A DNA stretch of 64,000 nucleotides, from contig NMRB01000699.1 of NCBI GenBank assembly GCA_002633025.1, positions 185,289 through 249,288 on the forward strand. Direction: 5' to 3'. The notes beneath the pieces are model-generated. The model saw only the letters and a program-made list of their open reading frames with translations, made no database searches and was not told where the DNA came from. Positions 24,447 through 36,500 of the stretch are shown one piece after another; positions within the stretch are counted from its first letter, which is position 1, and every line of letters begins with the position of its first letter. The DNA is from Notospermus geniculatus. Lineage: Eukaryota > Nemertea > Pilidiophora > Heteronemertea > Lineidae. The translations under genes and the position numbers were made by a program.

Positions 24447-24921
24447 CAGCTCTGGAAAAAATTATTAGACCACCTCTATTTGACTCCCACGCATTTTCCA
24501 TTAAAATAGGTCCCACAAACTCTCCAATCATTCTGTACGAACTGATTTATGGTGTTGGTTAATTTGCTCAAACTTCAACAAGACATAACATAGAAACTGA
24601 TTTCCCATCATGAAGAAACAATGGAGCTGTAAGAAGTACCTTGTCAAAAGTTCTGAGTAAAAGGAAGGACCTGAAGTGCATACATTTACTGTGCTGTCCA
24701 CTTTGCATCACTTCTAATCAAACCTAAATTCTTAGTAGCATTTATAGCATCATACGGACTTTATGCTTATAATTATGCCTGAAGTCCTGTTTTTACAAGG
24801 TAATAAGTATACTTGAATACAGTGTGGCACAAATGGGTGAATAAACGTTTTGTGGGTCCTATTTAATGGGAAATGAGAGGAAATAACTGAGGTGGTCTAA
24901 TAATTTTTTCCAGAGCTGTAG
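24447..24921. repeat. Tc1/mariner-like MITE, ~475 bp
   Basis: The ends TACAGCTCTGGAAAAAATTA and the complement TAATTTTTTCCAGAGCTGTA include TA target dinucleotides. Inner blocks AGACCACCTC/GAGGTGGTCT and AATAGGTCCCAC/GTGGGTCCTATT also pair. No transposase ORF is seen. Confidence 0.8.
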
Positions 24922-26329
24922 ATAAGTGTTCAGTATAAACCCTATCTTTGCTTACCGGTACCTTACTTGTATTTTGATTGGTGTGAAGTTTTCATTGAAG
25001 AAGAAACAAAAACATCTGATGAATATACCGGTATTCAAGTTATAAGGAGCAAGAGCATTTTTACACCATGCATGTCTTATTAATGGTATTAAGCACAAAA
25101 CAATTATTATCATCGTTAATTATTAATAATTCATAATTTATGACTGAAATTGCGAATAGCTTGCAGTCTATTGTGTTTTATAATTTGAAATTAATTTATT
25201 CCATATAGTAAGTCAGTGAAGCATGCAAATAAGTCTCAAATTTACAGCCCTAGATATTGACTGACCATTTTTATACAATGATACTGGACATTTGTACATT
25301 ATCATACATGCACACTAAAGCCGCCATACAAAGAACATGTAGGCCTACTATGCTGTATATGTAGGCCTACATGTAGACACAAATGTACGTGTATAGTACA
25401 TTAATTTTTTCGGTCAAAAATGTGTTCATAATGCACATGATCCAATCCTATAAATTCATAAATAATCCCACCTTAAATATTAACCTGATTGAAATATTAT
25501 GACTTCTTCCTGCATTGCATAATACTCAAATTAAGGAGTTACCATGACAACCAAATGAAACAAGAAACCTGATTGGTGGATGTCTGGCATTTGCCCAAAA
25601 TCAACCACACAGACATCTCCTTGCATATATGAACCTGCCGATTTGTGTAATGTATTACTGTACGCTTAACCTGAGCATGGGTTTTTTTGAGTCCCTACTT
25701 TGAATAACTGTACAGTTTTTATGTATCATAAGTAAACCATTTCATATTATTGGACATCAGTCTTGCCTCTATACAGGGATGAAACCTCCAAGGACAAAAC
25801 AGTAAATGTATCAAAATCAAATCAATACAGGCCTACTGTGTTCACCATGAGATCATTAACTATATAAAAATTCCTTCAGCAAGAAGAGAAAAACAAGCAT
25901 CAATTAATGCTTTCATCGCTAACCCCTGCCCAAATTTCTCTCTTTTCGCTGACCTCAGTTGCGTTGTTTTTTTGCATTATGGAGAAACATGTAAAAAGTT
26001 TCCCTGAAGGAAGACGCTTTTATGAAAAATCAGATTTGAGCAAGGTGTATTTCACAGCAAACACAAAGAGGCATAAACCAGAATCTCCTGATTTTTTTCA
26101 CTGACAATTATAAATTTGATCGTAATTCCAAATAATCGATGTACATGTAAATGTAAGCACCGTGTAGCACCATTGTACATAAACTGTAAAGCTCTGCATT
26201 AGGCCAACTAAATGAAATCACTGCATTACACCCAACACATGATCCCAGTTAAGTCCTTGCCCTAGATTAAATGAATGTTTCTCGGCAAAATGACACATGA
26301 AAATTATGTGCATCGATCACCGCAGTAAA

Positions 26330-26676
26330 TACTCCCATCTCTACCTTGAGCCCCGGAAGTTGGCAGGGTGTCCCTTTTCATATTCTATTTCAAAAGTCTG
26401 TTGACTTGACCAATCAGAAGCAGGTATCGATTGGTGTGAGGTTGACCTACATAATCAACCTCGTACCTGGATTGTCTCCGATTGGTCAGTCTATAAATGA
26501 AAATGACGGCATCATAACTGAATTTGAAATTTAGCTGAGCACAACGCATTATCGAATTCGAATGGAAGAATGCATGGTGGCCTATTTTGGTGTGCGCGAG
26601 ACTGTTGACGTTCGGAAATAGAATTTGAAAAGGGACACCCTGCCAACTTCCGGGGCTCAAGGTAGAAATGGGAGTA
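26330..26676. repeat. MITE with ~60-bp terminal inverted repeats
   Basis: Left ACTCCCATCTCTACCTTGAG then CCCCGGAAGTTGGCAGGGTG; right CACCCTGCCAACTTCCGGGG then CTCAAGGTAGAAATGGGAGT. The centre is unmatched and non-coding. Confidence 0.85.
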
Positions 26677-27329
26677 TTCATCACGCTTCAGTAAACAACA
26701 TGGTAATGCTCTGGTCAGGGAGACGTCTGCTGCCCCATGTTCAGCCGAGTCGACAATGCATATTGGTCCAACACACTAAGAATGTCTGAAAAAAACTCGC
26801 AGAGGAACCGAAACAGGTCATTTTGTGTTCCACTGCCAGCTGGCTTTGCAACCTACATGCGCGAAGTTGAAATAGCCTTTCTATAGTAGGCGATAGGCCT
26901 ACAAGTTTTTATGAAGGCCTGGTATAATATCAAGCCTTGACAGACACAACCACACTAAAAGTCACCAGGCCTTCATCGGAAATGAACTCTTGCTAATAAA
27001 CTCTTGTCTGGCAAAGACGGCTCACATATACACACCAAGCTTTGAAAGACACAACCATAATACAGCAGACACGAGGGTCCATATTCGTAAAAGAATCAAG
27101 CTGGAAGCGCATACACCCTACTGTTTGATACAATAGGGTGTATGTAGGTAGTACACTTCGACTTTATTAAGGTTAAATACTGATGATAAATGTTAGGCCT
27201 TTTTACAAGTATATAGCACTATCCACTTAAAGTCTCAGAGGCTTCAAATTATTATGTACCCCATTGCCTCCGGAAACCTTCCTGAGGAACTCAAGGAGCA
27301 GCTCATTCTGCCCATCACGTGATCCTTCC

Positions 27330-27425
27330 GACCAGTTGAAAGTACTGACAGGCAACTTGGCCAGGTATCAAACCTGTGGCCTGGCGCTCAGAAGTACAAA
27401 TGCTCTACAACTGTGCCACATTCCT
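27330..27425 (-). repeat. tRNA-derived SINE fragment
   Basis: On the minus strand, TGGCACAGTTGTAGAGC resembles a Pol III A box and GGTTTGATACC a B box, 35-40 bases apart as in tRNA heads. It lies just beyond the DOCK stop codon. Confidence 0.5.
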
Positions 27426-27561
27426 TCATGAATATTGTTCATCAACGAAGGTTCTTTCAGGAATATGGGCCCAGGGCTTGAAATAAACAAATACCAGTCA
27501 CTGGACTAACTGTGACTGATGTCAGTTTGAAAGCACAACTGATATTTACCAGATATTTCTT

Positions 27562-30500
27562 TCAGCTGATTGTTTTGCGAGATTTGTAGCGTTTCTGAGG
27601 CAGAGCTGGTGGTGGTTCTGACGGTGAGAGGTCGTTGGGATCCTTGGGGAGAGGTTCAGGTAAACTCTGGGTGGCGAGTGGTAAAGGTGGCACCGGCTGA
27701 AAGTAAGGAATCAGCAATCAATAAACCATTTTAAAATATTGGATCGAGAGCCGAGTGCGAAATATTGATCCTCTATAGGCAACATGGCGGAATCACGTGA
27801 CAGGCACCAGTTTTTCGGACATCAAAGCCTACTTACTTTGCTTTCCCTGTGAAGGTTTGGACCATTACTGCTACTGAGAGATAATCTTTTAGGTGCCAGG
27901 GGTGGGGGTTCCTCTATAGATAGGTCTGCCAGATTCTGGTAATCGGCGTATGCTTGCTTCTCTGGGAGTGGCGGTGGCACATCATCAGGTTGTGGCGAGT
28001 GATCAGAGCCTGCAACAAGAATCAAACTTTGTTGTTGTGCCGTTTGATTGTTGGACAAAAACATCATCCATCACAGGAGGGGTGGACACCTCCATGTGGA
28101 GGGCACTGTCTCCTCCATGTGGAGAACACTATCACCTCCATATGAAGGACAACGTCACCAGCATGTGGAGGACACCATCACCTCCACATGGAGGACACCA
28201 TCACCTCCATGTGGAGGACACCATCACCTACACGTGGAAAATAACATCACCTCACAGTGGAGGACACTATCATCTCAATGAGGACACCAATACCTCCATG
28301 TGGAGGACACCATTACATCACCTCCATGTGGAGAACACCATTACATCACCTCCATCACCTACAATTTTTGAGTCCCAAAGGAGTGAGTTGAAGCAGTTAA
28401 TGGAACATATCAATGTTAATTTGTACCTGTTGATGAGGTCGGGGTGAGACTGCCAGCCCGATCAGCACCAGGTGATGACGGGTACTTGAAGTGTTGACTT
28501 CCAGGTCGACTAAGCCGCTTATCCGCATCAGGCCGCCGCGGTCGTTGAGGTGTCAGCTGGAATGAAGAGAATCGTCAAAATCTAGAGACACAGTCAGTAG
28601 AACAACATGAAGAGCCAACTTGTCAACAAAAACTCTCAAAAGCACCTATTAAAGCGGAGTGTTCGCGTCTGTCCAAAGTAAAACAAAAATAATAAAACAA
28701 CCCGTTTTATTCGTAACAACAACTGGTAAATGCATTGCGGCAGCCGCTCCAGAAACTGTTCTGTTCTGTGACTCGGCGCGAATAGTCCACTTTAAGAGAA
28801 GACAACAGTACTTCACCTGTTCCGTAAGTTCAATTTTCTGAGTATTCGTGTTCTGTAGATCTGTCTTGGAGTTGCGTTGATGGTTCGGTAGATGAATGTG
28901 GAACTTGCTTGACTTGTCCTTCTTCTTCGAATCTTCTTCTTCCACTTCATGATCTTCTTCTTTGTCTTGTTTAAATTCGGTGGATAGAGGGCGTGACCTG
29001 CCGAATGCCTGGAATGACAATGTTTCGTTTTAAAAAGATCGATATTTTGCAGATTCGCCCGCTAAAAACTGAGAGAATAACTTACTGCGGTGGCCTTATA
29101 GGAAAGAACACTGACCTGTATAGCATTCGTCAGCAGCTTGGTTGTCTTGTTGGGAGAGTTACTCCGTGTCAACTGAGACTTCTCCGATGACGGTTTCACC
29201 CACACTGACTGATGCCGCTGGGCACTTTGTGACGCCTTCTCAACATTGCGGTCAGAACTGATGCTGTAAGAACGAGAGAAAGATGAAATGATCTACGGAT
29301 GAGTGACAGACCATGTATGTTTTAGAAAGGAATCGATTGTTCCACTTGACTGATCAACAGTGGGATCCCTTCGACTGATTTCAGATTTTCATAGAAGTGT
29401 AACCAAGTCTTACATCATGTAAACTGCCTCACACAGTGATCCTTTTCACAGTCCTATGAAACGAGGCAGTAATTCTGCCATGCCACAACTTTAATCCCAT
29501 TAGAGTTGAATTCAAAATTGATTCAATGCATGGAGGGTTAAACATTGCACAAGAAGAAAAACGGGATCATGCGAAACTACTTCCTAAGGTATATGTAATC
29601 ACTGGTTCTTCTAATAATAGCACTTGCTCTCTTTGTCACCGCTCACAAACATTTGTGACCCGTCACCACAAAATGAGTCATAAGTCACTGAGGTTTGCAG
29701 GGTGAAACCAAAAATTTGTCAATTTCAGAAGACCTTGGCCTGTTGTCTGACTTTGTGAAACCCGAGTGATTCTGTTTCTTCCTTTTATCCTGGTAGTTAC
29801 TTTGGTTCACTCTGGTTCATATTAAGAGCAACTTAAGATTCATTTCGTGGTGATGAGTCACATTTGTGTCTGCTGTGCGGTAATGCAAGACGGCCAAACT
29901 ATACTCATTGGTGTATGGTTTAGAAAGTGCAAGATATGGGGTCAAGTGAAGAACATTCAAAACTGAGCATAAGAGATGAAACTGAAGATATCTGGCAATC
30001 CTTACCCCTGTTTTGTGTACCACAGGGTATGGGTTGATTTGAATGCAGAAAACAAGGTAAATATATTTTCTATTCTACCATGAATGGAGGCACCACATGC
30101 AATGCCTGACAAGTGCTTTTTCATGCATTTCTGACTGATTCTTGGATTTTTCCATGAGGCCGAAGCCAAAGCATTGCTGGTCCTTGTACGTGTGGAAGAG
30201 CCCATTTCAAGTTGCCCATTTTCCTCACTTGGATGAAATATTTTACATGCCCTTGCAAAGTTACAAGGTTCTAGGTACCACAGCTTTACTGTCCCACGTG
30301 GCAGACGTGAAAAGTAGTCAGGGACGATTATTCCCATCGGCATGTGACAACGACTGGATTTGACCCAGGGACCCACCACATGCTATGTGGATGTGAAAAC
30401 CACTAGGCTATAACTCCTCCTATCTTGGGATAAGGGTGACAGTGATAAAAATACTGTTAATAAGTGCAACAAACTATGCATTCTTTGTCATAATTCGTAC

Positions 30501-33500
30501 GAAAAGAACAGGATTAAAAGTGTCATGAATTTTCTGGTCATTACCATGCCAACTTACCTCCGATAATGACCACGTCTGATCACACAATAAACAACAAATT
30601 ACAAGATATCAATGCAGCATTTCTGGTACGAGTCATGCAGTCTTTCAAAATGTTGATGTCAGGTTGACCTTGCAACGGCACAGAACAGGCAGCGAATGAT
30701 TTTCCCGGATCACTGCCCCAGACATACGAAACTGATCTTCAGTAAATTCATGCAGTCAAGGTCAAATGTCACGGAGTATTGAATGACATATTCCACGGTG
30801 CAAAAAAGAGAGCATGCTTGAAGAAGAGTAACCTTAATGCAAAAGAACTCCCACGTCTACGGTTGAGGGAACGGTCATGAAACAGAATAGTGAAGAACGG
30901 CGTAATACATGGAAATTTCATCAGTGTTCAAACATTTTTTAACTTAGATGGCCTTAATGAATTCGGCCTATAAAGTTACCAATGTCAACAGATCGCTATT
31001 TGTACCACACAAAGCCACAGGCACGAATGGGCATCGAACTCTCGACCCCACTGGTAGCAGGCGGAGAAGTTGTGACTGCACCACTCTGACAGTGGGGCTA
31101 AAGAATGCAAGGGTGCACTTTCACATGATGCTGATAGTGACAGTGATACATGAAAGCAAATTCTCGGGAACAAAAACCAGAGATTCTCAGTCCAATTCCA
31201 AATAGGGCATGCATGACAACATCACGAATGAGTCATGAAAGAAGGTTAATCCTTTCACTGGCACAGTCGCCTTCCTTCAAATTTGAACAGACGTACATAT
31301 AAAGTCTGACAAGTACAGCACCTTATTCCTTCCTTAGAGGTATTCACTGGAAAGCTCTCATGGACTGCTTTTCAATGAATACCTACGTAACTTTTAGTGG
31401 TAGTGAAAGGGTTAGAGGCATTCACACATTAGCACACATGTGACATGTAATGACAGTTTTTTGTACTGGCTTTTCAAGCATCGAACAGCATGCCATCAAG
31501 GCCAGCAGGGCAAAAAGACATCCAAAACGCAGTGCTGCATTTGTGGAATAGTTGGTCATCATCTTCAAACGACAGCAAACATTTGAGTATGAATGAAGGC
31601 ATATGGTCTGCCCATACAGGCCTGGGCTCAAGAGAGTTTGCCACACCCAATACACCGATATTCTAGCCCCAAGGTGGTTAAATGGACCACGAACTTAATC
31701 ATTGGCCTGGCTGAAAATATCCAGGATCAGTTTAACCACCTTGGGTCTAAATTTGTGGCAATTAGTTGGACTGGCAAACTTTACACAACAAAAGATGGAT
31801 AGAAGACTGCAAGGGACACACCAAAACCATTCACATCCAAAAACCACAACTTTTCTACATCATACATGCAAATAGGACTGATCATAAGTCAACTCTGTTG
31901 CCATTGAACAGGCCTAGTTCTGATACAGTCCCCGAATACATGTATGGAAAGACCAGGGGCCATATGCACAAATCATCTAAGTGTAAAATTTCCCTTAAAC
32001 TATTGTTCCAAACAAAAGATAAGGGAAATTTTACACTTAAGATGTTTTATGCATACGGCCCCTGTTTTGTTCGGCATTGAATAGTTCTGATACGGTCCTC
32101 GAATAGATGGAAAGAAGAAAAGCAGCTAAAACATGATTATCTAAGCAGTGGACAGGAACGAGCAGAAAGAGAAATGGATGTTTACCGTCGCATTCCCACT
32201 GAAGTGCGTTTACTGTATAGAAAAAGAAGATGTTCGGATAGGGCAAGACCCAACAGTGCATTCTTATGTACACAGATTATCAGGCCAAACACTGCATTGT
32301 ACATTTATACAGACCCGACAATGTATTTTACATTTTTATACAGATTATGAGTCCTGGCGATTTTGTAGTGTGTAACTCAAACCACATGGGACACGAAACA
32401 GTTTTACTTACACTATAGTTGGAATCTGTTGTTCTGACGTTGACTGCGTTGGCATTGTTTTGACCCTCTTCAGGTTAATCTCAGGTGTAGGCTGAAAAGA
32501 GAATGAAAGTGAAACTGACACAGGTTAATACTTAACCACATGACACTGCCTTGGCGTCACGAACTCAATGCACTAGCGTTGCATACAAAAATGCACTACG
32601 TGACGTCGTGATGATGTCAAAATGACGCAATGTCTGGTACTGAAGTGATTATCATACTTTGACTCTGATGTTTTATTCAACATCACATCGCAACTCATAA
32701 GACAAAGTCATTACCTTGACTCTGATGTTGTATTCTTTTTCCATCAAACTCTTCATCTCATCAAAGCTCTCCACCATGTGATCGTGCAGAGGCCGTAAAC
32801 TCTGGACGACCTTCATCCCATGGATCGTGATACCAGTATACAGCAGATTGACTTGTTTTGACGTCACCTCGCGTAGTTTTTTGATGAGGTCTTTGGTTTG
32901 GCTGCCAGGGCTTCCTTGAATGAACTCTTCCGAGTAGAAATACTGCAAAAGAATGTACACTACATGTACTCTGTACCCCAATTTCAGGCAAGGATATTCT
33001 ACTGAATTACTAGTAATACTCGCTGCAAACCACAGCAGTGGACAGGGGCCTTAAAGGTCCAAAATTCAGGTAGCAAATCTAAAAACAGTCTTTACATGAA
33101 TTTAGGCCCTTTTTGCACTAACCCGGTTGAAGCATGTCGCGCTCGACCTGGACCGAGCCCACTTTAAAATTCAAGTGGGACAGGATCGTTTACATTGGTA
33201 CCGGGAGAAGCTGGCTTGACCTGTTTACACTTGGCAAAACTGTACTGAACCGTGCTCAGTCCGAACCGTGCACAGTGAAAATTCCTTAGTGTAAATGGGG
33301 CTAAGGGCCGTATTCTAGAAGCTGCCTAAATCTGAGGTTTACCTTTAGCTATTGTTTGCTGGGTAGAATACAAAAGCTTTAAGTGGACCTTAGAGTTAAG
33401 GTGGCTTCTAGAATACGGGCTATAGATCACCAGCTCACCTTGTATTTACTAATTCCACCATTCACGGCAGGATCTACGATGCCATTGAGTAACATCCCGA

Positions 33501-36500
33501 GTGGATCCACTGGAAGATTTGCCACATTTTGATGCTGCTCAATCAGTACCCGTAATCTCTCATTTGCTGTCTCTATTGTTTCTATAGCGACTTCCAACGG
33601 ACTCACCATGAACTGGAAAGAGTGACCAGAAAAAAACATGCTTTACCCCACAAACCAACCTTGGAAAAGATTAACTCTTTCAGCCCTATGCGATTCTTCA
33701 CACAAAAATTCCGTGCCAAGGCGACTGCAATAAGAGCTCGCCATGTTAAAGATGTCATGCTTACATCGACAAATTTGCTGCTATACAAAGGAAAAGAATG
33801 GAAATATGTCGTTGTCCATAAATGCTACATACTGTTTCCTTGTGTTTGACAGGAAAGTTCCTCAATATGCCAGGGAGAGGGAAGAGAATTGTCAAGTTAG
33901 TCCGCTCCAGCCACATGTCCTGAAAATACGATAACATTTTAACATTTCATATGGTTTCCCCTTTTCAGCCAACTGATTCCTTTACGCTGTTTTTTAAAGT
34001 GCACATATTTGAAGGCTGAGGGTAAAATGGACAGTTAAGGAAATCAAGATGGAAGCTGCCAAAGAGAGATTCTGCCTACATTGATCACAATCACACCCTG
34101 AGGGGTGAACTACATGAACTAACCGTCACATCACCAGCACCATCCATCATCTTGGAAAATGTGAATTTCTGAACCTCATTCACTTTGAAATATCTGAAAC
34201 CAAAATGAAGGATTTAGGTAGAAGGTCAGATACAGAGAAATAGGTATCTACTCTACAATACCCAAGGCGGGGGGTCTTGGTTGCGATACCAAAGCCTGCG
34301 AGCATGAAGCTAAAATGTAGTCAAAACCTGAGCTGCTACCCAAAGGTTTCGACAGAATTGTTTTTTTTTTGGTGTATACATGTATGTTTATCTGAAAATG
34401 ACTACAGAATGCCACCGATGCTGTAGGCCCCTACTATATTATTCTATAACCCATATCAAACAGCCACTGTATCATGCACAAACAACTTACTTGAGTATTT
34501 GATTCCTGACTGGTTTCCCTTGGAACTTCTTCTGAAGTTCAAGAACAGGAGTCACAGCATTTATCTGAAGATCTGTGACTGTCAAGGAAGATAACTTATG
34601 TACTGACAGACGACTCTGTCAAATATACTGTAAAAGATAAAGTAGACAGCTGCAACTTAAGAGGCCAACAATGAGGAGATACATGGTCAAGGCTGGCGAT
34701 TTCTGAAAAAGGATACATTGACCCTTGCACTCTTTGACATCATCACCGGGTTCACTTAATGTCTTCAGCAGCTGAGCCTGCGTAAACTGATTCTGCAACC
34801 TGGCAGCGAAGTCAGACAATCTCTCATATTCCTTCCCTCGGTAGACGAACATTTTGTTCTGAAAAAAACAAATACAAATTTCACCAAATGCAACACCATA
34901 GTTTTCAAATCTATTGGCAGGATAACCTGCAGAGACATGATCAATTCTGTAACAATTCCTTTAGAACTGACCTGGAGAAATGATGGGAATCCCTTCCCAT
35001 AGAATCCAACCCTGAAGTATTCTGGTTCAGGCCGGGGAAGCTCCATGATATTCCTATAGAATTGAGCTTGCATGTCCTGGAAACAGAAGTAAGTGATGCA
35101 AAGCCACTGGTCTGATCAGATGCCCATAGACAAACTTAGGTTCACGGTTTGATCTGAGGGTTGTAGATGTACAAGTATGAACCCTCCTATAAAGCTGTAC
35201 TCACTGTTTCGACAGCCNTCAAGACTGCGCTCCCACATTTTTCCCTTGTCGAAATATCCAATTATTTCATAGTACAGCCTCTCTTTCAATTCTCGATGCG
35301 TTTGGCACTCTGGGTATTTCTCACTCTGTAGGATTTGACTCAGTATGTCATCACTCCACTGAAAACATGACAGAAACCTCGTGACTATGATACTGAGGGA
35401 GTCTAGTTTGTGCAGCAACAGTATGATTGCACCCCAATCATTCTGACATCATCAGGAGTTGATTGGCAGCATCGAGATGACCTGAGACCAGGCATTGCAC
35501 ATGCAATGACTTCACGAGATATTTCGAGCCGAGGATTGTAACATAGCTTGATTTTAAACATACCCTCAGCAGTCTAGCGTATATCATAAGCGTGTGGGCA
35601 GCCTCTGTGTAGTTGTCGTACTCAAGGTGAAGGTCGCACAGCTTGTGTAAGTAGCGCATGTACATTTCTTGTCGGTTTATGTCATGGTAGAAATTCTGCG
35701 GGAAGAAAACAAGCCGTTATCAATATAAACCAATACGATCATTCGGAACCCATCAATGACGACAAGGCCATTTTTGAGATCACATGGAACGAAGCACAGC
35801 AAGTGCAAGGAAGTCATAAAATTCTCAAGTCTCGGTTCAAAGTTGCCAACTTACCAGCAGATTGACAATACAACTCATTCGATTCTCTTTAATCTCATCG
35901 TTCATGACTGACCGATACTCGAGTAGATGGTGCATCAGTCTCTTCACCGTCTCGATGAACACTAGGCCCTCGTCTCGCATCATGGAATGCCCCTCAAGGT
36001 AACTGTACAAGATGGCGAAGAAGAGCTCTACATAGTCCTCGTCACCTCGACCGCCCTCGATCAGCACATCAAGTTGCTGGATCATCTCATTTTCAAACTG
36101 GAAAATGGGAAAAAAGTAAACATTAGTCAGGACTAGACCTGCCATCCAAGACAGTTTATTCGCCCATCATGAGCCTGGTAGATTCGCTGTCGGTGCTGCC
36201 CCTAAGGCAGCACAGTGGAATCTGTCCACTGTTTGCAAAGCCGCCCCACATGGCATTGATCATCAAACTTACCAATAGGTCTTAGCGAAAGGGTTAAATT
36301 TCAATCCAGCAAGCTGTGGAGCACATACCTCCATGAAGTTTCCCTTCATTCCCCTCATCCCAGGAAGGTTGAACTCGCACTGCATCATGTCAAAGAATAT
36401 CGGGATGGTTGCCTTCCTCAGCTCAATCTCAGGTGTAAGGGTCATCTCGAGGAATGGACCAACGATACTTGGGATGAACTTAGACTTGTTCAGACCTGGA

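Larger units (their letters stand above)
21708..27561. other. Tail-to-tail spacer: 3' UTRs of the Ala/Pro gene (+) and DOCK (-), plus repeats
   Basis: No credible coding exon. The complement of TTTTATTATCATTTTATAC at about 23962-23990 offers an AATAAA signal for a long DOCK 3' UTR. Repeats present: 22648-22765, 22812-22905, 24066-24188, 24447-24921, 26330-26676, a small hairpin near 27110-27142 and a SINE at 27330-27425. The rest is A/T-rich with nothing recognised. Confidence 0.45.
27562..32491 (-). other. DOCK1: DOCK exons 39-44: variable linker and CRK-type proline-rich tail
   Basis: Exons 32491-32412, 29263-29116, 29008-28817, 28556-28427, 28009-27837, 27696-27562. The first three are Ser/Lys/Glu-rich ([16 protein letters not shown]), as in the vertebrate linker. 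The tail has [36 protein letters not shown] and [20 protein letters not shown] and PALPQK fit the PxLPxK pattern bound by the CRK N-terminal SH3 domain. The stop is TGA after KTIS. The 3-kb intron 29264-32411 may hide an 18-bp microexon (30558-30575). Confidence 0.88.
32715..36097 (-). other. DOCK1: DOCK exons 29-38: catalytic DHR-2 domain
   Basis: Exons 36097-35855, 35695-35564, 35358-35205 (3' end uncertain), 35076-34972, 34858-34717, 34578-34491, 34193-34124, 33919-33833, 33612-33439, 32942-32715. Blocks: [79 protein letters not shown], and [17 protein letters not shown], which includes the family's valine nucleotide sensor. In this family DHR-2 catalyses GDP release from Rac. One donor is non-consensus (GTATCC at 34716-34711) but is required by phase. 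Confidence 0.92.

Noticed and set aside
28048-28447. Plus-strand ORF through the minisatellite
   Set aside because: It is opened by the ~23-bp periodicity; it lies in a DOCK intron and has no non-repeat coding content.
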